From Lepeophtheirus salmonis (lineage: Eukaryota; Arthropoda; Copepoda; Siphonostomatoida; Caligidae): a stretch of DNA of 64,000 nucleotides. The position numbers and the translations under genes were made by a program. Position 1 is the stretch's first letter; every line of letters starts with the position of its first letter. The notes under the pieces were generated by a model. The model saw nothing but the letters and a program-made list of their open reading frames with translations, made no database searches and was not told where the DNA came from. The stretch lies in the NCBI RefSeq assembly GCF_016086655.4, contig NC_052131.2, positions 34,597,705 to 34,661,704 of the forward strand, in the 5' to 3' direction. Positions 59,401-64,000 of the stretch are shown piece by piece.

Positions 59401-61729
59401 TTCGGAGACACCTAGATAAAGTAGTGCAAGTGGTTTGCGACTTGTTTCCAACTTGCTCTAAATAATTAAGAGGTCGAAAAAGTGGTCGATGATTGTTAGT
59501 TTCCCCTGTTAAATATACCTAATATAATATTCCTCTTTTTGTTCAACAAATATCATTAAAACTAGGGTAAAATTATGCTATATTATGTTTGGTAAAACAG
59601 ATAAATTAAAAATCATTGAGGAAATCTTTCTTAGATTTCCTTTAATTATTGAGAATAGTGTGCACAATATCTTATCTGACTATTATAAATAAATATTAAA
59701 GAAACATAAAATGTAAAATTTTGGACACATTGCAATAGTAAAAAAATACCTAAAAATTGACAATTTTGAGCCAAAAATCCCATTTTTCTAATTTAAATGC
59801 CCTGTATCAAGCTAAGAATAGAATTAGAATTAATTAAAATTTTCCAAAGTTCGTTTTTTGATTATCCCCCACAGAGTAAGTATATGTGCTGAGAAAAAGA
59901 TTATTAACCTGAAAATGGTATAGTGATATATGCTACTCTGATGAAAAAGAAACTTATATTTTCTAATTCCAAATTCAATTCTCATTTCATAGTTTAATTA
60001 GTTTTTTCATTAGGTTGGTAAACCTATCCACAATGTTATAATTAACTGGATATTTTTTACAAAAAGCTAAATATGGAGCAATACACAATATTTCAAAGGT
60101 TTTTTTAAAAAAAAATCTAGAAATATTTTTTTTTCCTTTTAACTATTTTCAAAAGTAGGAAATTGCAGAGGGTGCCAAAAAGAAGCTATGTCGTTCTATT
60201 TTAAATTATTTTTCTACAAAAAAACAAACAAAAGTAGAACTATATATATTTATGTCCATTTTCACATTGTCAGATATAAGTTCCTCTATTTTAAACAAAT
60301 GCCTCTCATTTTTTACATAACCAAATCACCATAGATTTGCCATTAAATTAACAGAAATAAACACATTCTAATAAATTCAGGAAGGAAAAATTGCCAATAT
60401 ATGTATGAATTAATCTTGAATAATATTGAATAATACATAATTTATGGTTTTTTCTTTTAGTTTTATATCTATCCATCCATTCATGTATCAGAATTGGAAG
60501 TTTTCATGATTTATAGTCAATTCTATTATAGAAGCAAAAACAATATAACGAAAGAAAAGCGAAGAAGCAAATTAATGATCTAGTAATTGGCCAGTCATTG
60601 AGTGGTTGCGTGACTCAAAATATAGTGTAGTTAAGTTTAATATATCAGTAGAAAATTCAGTATGAAACATCTTTAAGAAACAGAAGGTTGGCTTCTTTTA
60701 ACAGAATATATACTGTTAGGGATGATAAGCAAATCATTATAATCTTTATTTTAATATATGGTTAAAAGTATGGAAAGGTTGTGTGACTTACTTGCTGTGG
60801 TATTAAATATATTTCACTTACTTTTAGTGTTAACCAAAATAAATAAAATGAGACTATTTTTAACATATTTATTTTATGTTGATTCATCACATATTTATTT
60901 TCGGTTTCAAAAAAAGAATAATGTGACTCATTTTCATATTGAATTTTACACATAACCAAGTCGACTCAAAACATATAACAAATTGCATTAGGTTTAAAAA
61001 AACCAAAAAAAACTAGTTCATCCTTATGTGATATTTTTACCAATTGATTGATAGTTGAGTCACATCCTCCTCATTCATAATTGTTTTTCGTTTTTTCTTT
61101 CATCGTTAGCATCTTCCTCCATTGAGAGCTATAATCCAATCAAGTGCGTGACAACTTTGTTCGCTCATTCGACTTTTATTCCCTTGCATTTGATGTAATT
61201 GATTTACGATTTTTCTTATTTAAAAAAAATAATATATATGTATGTTTGACATATGTAACAAAATATACATATAAAGCCAATGACATTTTTTTGCAAGATA
61301 TCTTCACCATATGCATTTAATAATAAAATTAAATAAAGCAATCTTTTAATTAATTAAAATAAAAAGGGGAATAAAATGCTTTCACTTTGATAAGCTTGAT
61401 TGTTTGTATATACAAAAATATTAAAAATAAAACAATGAAAAAGTTTTCCAACAATTAAATACATACAATAAGGCGTGGAGATAGTATTCCTTGCATACTA
61501 TGGTATGTATAAAATGGGACATAACTTTAAAAAAACGTTTCCATCAAATACTTTGAATCAAAACTTATTTTTCTCAATTGCTTATTTGACAAATAATGTT
61601 ATTAATTAAGTAATTGTTACTTATTTGTATATAAATATAAAATTTTGTACGTCAACACTAAATGAGTATTACAACCGAAAGGATTAAAAAGATGATAAAT
61701 TCCCTATTATTTTTTGTCTTAATAAATAA
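59401..61729. other. AT-rich region without recognised gene
   Basis: The overlapping frames at 60758-60959 on both strands are mutual shadows with low-complexity content. Nothing else is recognised. Confidence 0.4.
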
Positions 61730-61734
61730 TAGCA

Positions 61735-61935
61735 GTAGTCTCGGGTAGTTCAGTGGGGATTCCATTGCCAGAGTTTCCTCCCCACTAATGCATTCTCCTC
61801 TATTGATGACAAACGATCCATAATTTAGGATCATAATCTCAAGAGCCAGGAGTCCCGGATTTCATTTCGAAGCTTTAGCGCTAAGTTTCTTTCTCTCTCT
61901 CTTTCTCTTTGTTTCTTTCTTTCCCAGCTGGGAAG
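61735..61935 (+). repeat. SINE-like segment with tRNA-like box A
   Basis: CTCGGGTAGTTCAGTGGGGA contains TAGTTCAGTGG, which fits the pol III box A of tRNA genes, and about 120 bp on is GTCCCGGATTTCATTTCGAA, then a long CTTT/CTCT tract (61890-61925). A decayed tRNA-derived SINE would give such a layout, but the box B is poor and no cloverleaf forms, so this is not a tRNA gene. Confidence 0.3.
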
Positions 61936-62556
61936 TCTAAATTTATGGACTCTTCTTATGAGATCAATTAAAAGAATATTTTTATTATTGGCCTTTTCTC
62001 AAATGAACAACGATATAGAGCGTTTTTGGGGAAGCTCTTTAAAAAAAAAAAATTAAAGTTCAGACTTTCAACTATCTAATGAGATCCTTTTAAACTTTTT
62101 AAATCTATTCGTGTTGAAGCTATGAGCCTCTGAAGAAAAAGCACCTTTTTCCCATTTTAAACAATGATAACTCGAGTTATAAGCATGATATAGATATTTT
62201 ACAATTGCTTTTAGAATTTTTTAACATTCGGCTTTACAACATATTAACATAATTTTTCTCCATCTTCAACTTAAAACAGTTTTTAATCTTGAAAATAGCC
62301 AAGAATAATAAAAAATGTATGCCATTTTTCTGTAGGCCACAAGTTTACATATTTAAGACTCATAACCTATATCAATAACGTTATAAAAATAATTCTGGAA
62401 GTACGCGCAGGGGTTATGGGATTATTCTTCACGTTTTTACTCCGAGCAATGTCGGATTCTCTCACTGGTATTACATTTACCAGTGATATTGGTGTGAAAA
62501 AAAATATATAATAATAACAGCTTCAGAAAAAAAAAAAATAAAGAAGATATGTGATC

Positions 62557-62699
62557 CAGGGAGTACTTTATCGAATTGTTTAACCTCCAATTCATTTTTT
62601 TTTTAAATTTTATATAAAGTACTTCCCGTTTTTTTTCTTTTTTAATATGAATTGAACTAAATGACTGATAGATTTCATTTATTTTGTAAGTGCTCCCTG
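62557..62699. mobile_element. 143-bp MITE (family R4)
   Basis: Left CAGGGAGTACTTTATCGAAT and right AAGTGCTCCCTG are inverted (CAGGGAG(T/C)ACTT); inner AAAGTACTTCCCG adds a second inverted copy. TA follows the right end. A degraded relative is at 28470-28570. Confidence 0.65.
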
Positions 62700-63140
62700 T
62701 ATATTATACTCCTTTTTTAAAAATACTGTAGTGTATATGATATATATACACACTTAATGTTTCATGAAAAAACACTTGGGAGATTTCATTAATACCACTA
62801 CATTGTTATTTCTTGTATCAAAATATGTTTAGGATTTACATGAAGCTGCAATATATACAATACACCCGGTAACTGGTTTTAAACATGCTTACATACAGAT
62901 GAGACGTATCTACACTTAAAAATTACTTACTTATAACATAGATACAGACAGACAGACTTTGTTTAATTAATATAGATATGAATAAATACCTTTTTTTTTA
63001 AAAAAACATTATCTATTTTAATGACAAAATACCCAAAAAAAGTACTTGCTGTAGGATTATTATGAAAATAACGGAGGATTAATCGATTTATAACCGAAAG
63101 TGAAAAATAATTCGTTTAAGTATACAAATTCCGGGCGTTC
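62700..63140. other. AT-rich stretch without recognised feature
   Basis: Nothing recognised. Confidence 0.4.
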
Positions 63141-63342
63141 TCACGTAACGCGGTTTCAATCACTGAGTATTTCGTACTCTCGGAGTCCATCCGTTTCTGA
63201 GGGATGAGGTCGGAGGAGATCATATCTAATTACGACTTTTTCTTATATATACCAGGAATCATTACAGTTGAATTACTTTCAGGAATACTTTGCATGGGAG
63301 TCGTAGTGTGGAAATTCGTACTGGCCTTTTTCTTCTTGGACA
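63120..63342 (-). CDS. Possible small exons of an unidentified minus-strand gene
   Basis: On the minus strand an ATG near 63342 opens MSKKKKASTNFHTTTPMQSI, continuing PESNST before a GTAATG or GTATAT donor. A strong acceptor (CTCCTCCGACCTCATCCCTCAG) follows, then an exon whose frame reads KRMDSESTKYSVIETALREN, with a further GTGAGA donor inside. The higher GC content and the good acceptor suggest real exons. They could be 5' exons of the NSP-family gene, whose start is missing, or of another gene. No family was recognised. Confidence 0.3.
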
Positions 63343-63709
63343 TAGATCAACTCGGATAAAAATGATTTCAAAGCCTTATTGAATTATTTTTACCCTTAGT
63401 TTACAGTCTTTATTCACTGTGCTTATTCAAACTTAATTATTTGTTATCAAATTATAAGTCTTAATATCATTTGATTTTGTGATGATTTTATCGATTATAA
63501 TTGTTGAAATAAGTTTACATAATTTACTCATAAAAGTTTTTATTGTATATTTTTATCCTAACAACAATATAGTAATTGTAAATAAGCAATAACTGAGAAA
63601 TAATAAATAATGTACTTAGATTAAGTTCCAAATTAAAAAAATATGAACAAATCAAATTTATATTTGTAGGCATTTCTTATATATTGAAAGGTTGGAATAA
63701 TTAAATTAG

Positions 63710-63790
63710 AAGGTTTCGCTGTCTCCAATATCGAGATAGAAAGAGAAAGTATGACGGGCGGGTTAAAAAAGGGTTCAGGGTATACCCCTA
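63710..63790 (-). repeat. Fragment of the fold-back element arm
   Basis: TCGCTGTCTCCAATATCGAG, ATAGAAAGAGAAAGTATGAC and GGGTATACCCC match, in order, the right arm of the 53600-54610 element (TCGCTGTCTCCAATTTCATG, ATAGAAAGAGAAAATATGAC). Confidence 0.7.
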
Positions 63791-64000
63791 TTTATTCCTA
63801 TAATAGAAGTGTATTATTTTGCATCGGGGGGAGTGTCTTCTAAGTATTTGATTTGATACCTAGACTTAAAAATGTTAGTTATTACTTATTATACAAACTG
63901 CATCTCAAAAGGTTGCTGAATAAATATTGGATAAGTTCCAATTATTTAAATTTTACTATATTGAAATGAACGGATTAAAAATCAACTAAATATCCGAGTA

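Noticed and set aside
61735..61860. tRNA gene
   Set aside because: Only the box A is convincing; no acceptor stem, anticodon arm or TPsiC arm can be folded.

Overview
The window is AT-rich animal nuclear DNA. Genes are split by GT-AG introns (from 56-63 bp up to about 19 kb), the ciliary, translation and muscle genes are of metazoan type, and the long spaces between exons are full of decayed mariner/Tc1-like transposons and small non-autonomous repeats. Together these suggest an arthropod, most plausibly a parasitic copepod of the sea-louse kind. The species is inferred and was not checked against any database.

Layout. 1-478 is the 3' end of an unrecognised plus-strand gene. 1444-2916 holds two minus-strand genes only 11 bp apart: an Mpv17/PMP22-family membrane protein (MPV17L2-like), then a ChaN-type haem-binding-domain protein. 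4613-7398 is a six-exon gene for the delta subunit of eIF2B. 7.4-22.7 kb is repeat-rich. A transgelin/calponin-like gene starts (in this window) with an exon at 22776-22861 and resumes at 42147-43683, so one intron of about 19.3 kb carries most of the middle of the window and at least ten mobile-element relics. Facing it, 44503-48672 on the minus strand is an NSP-family (BCAR3/SH2D3) adaptor with an SH2 domain and a Cdc25-like C-terminal domain. 49707-50373 is B9D1, a ciliary transition-zone protein, broken by one extra base in a run of six C. 50.4-64 kb has no gene I can name; it contains a large fold-back element, a hAT-like element, several hairpins and possible small exons near the right edge.

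The genes do not form a pathway: they cover translation initiation control (eIF2B delta), inner organelle membranes (Mpv17 family), actin binding (transgelin), adhesion signalling (NSP) and cilia (B9D1). The points most worth checking are the 11-bp Mpv17/ChaN pair, which looks like a two-gene transcription unit; the B9D1 frameshift; the very long transgelin intron; two copies of one mariner family with the same kind of internal deletion; a mariner-derived MITE that still carries the transposase tail; and several unnamed dispersed repeat families. No sign of a CRISPR array, rRNA gene or convincing tRNA gene was seen.
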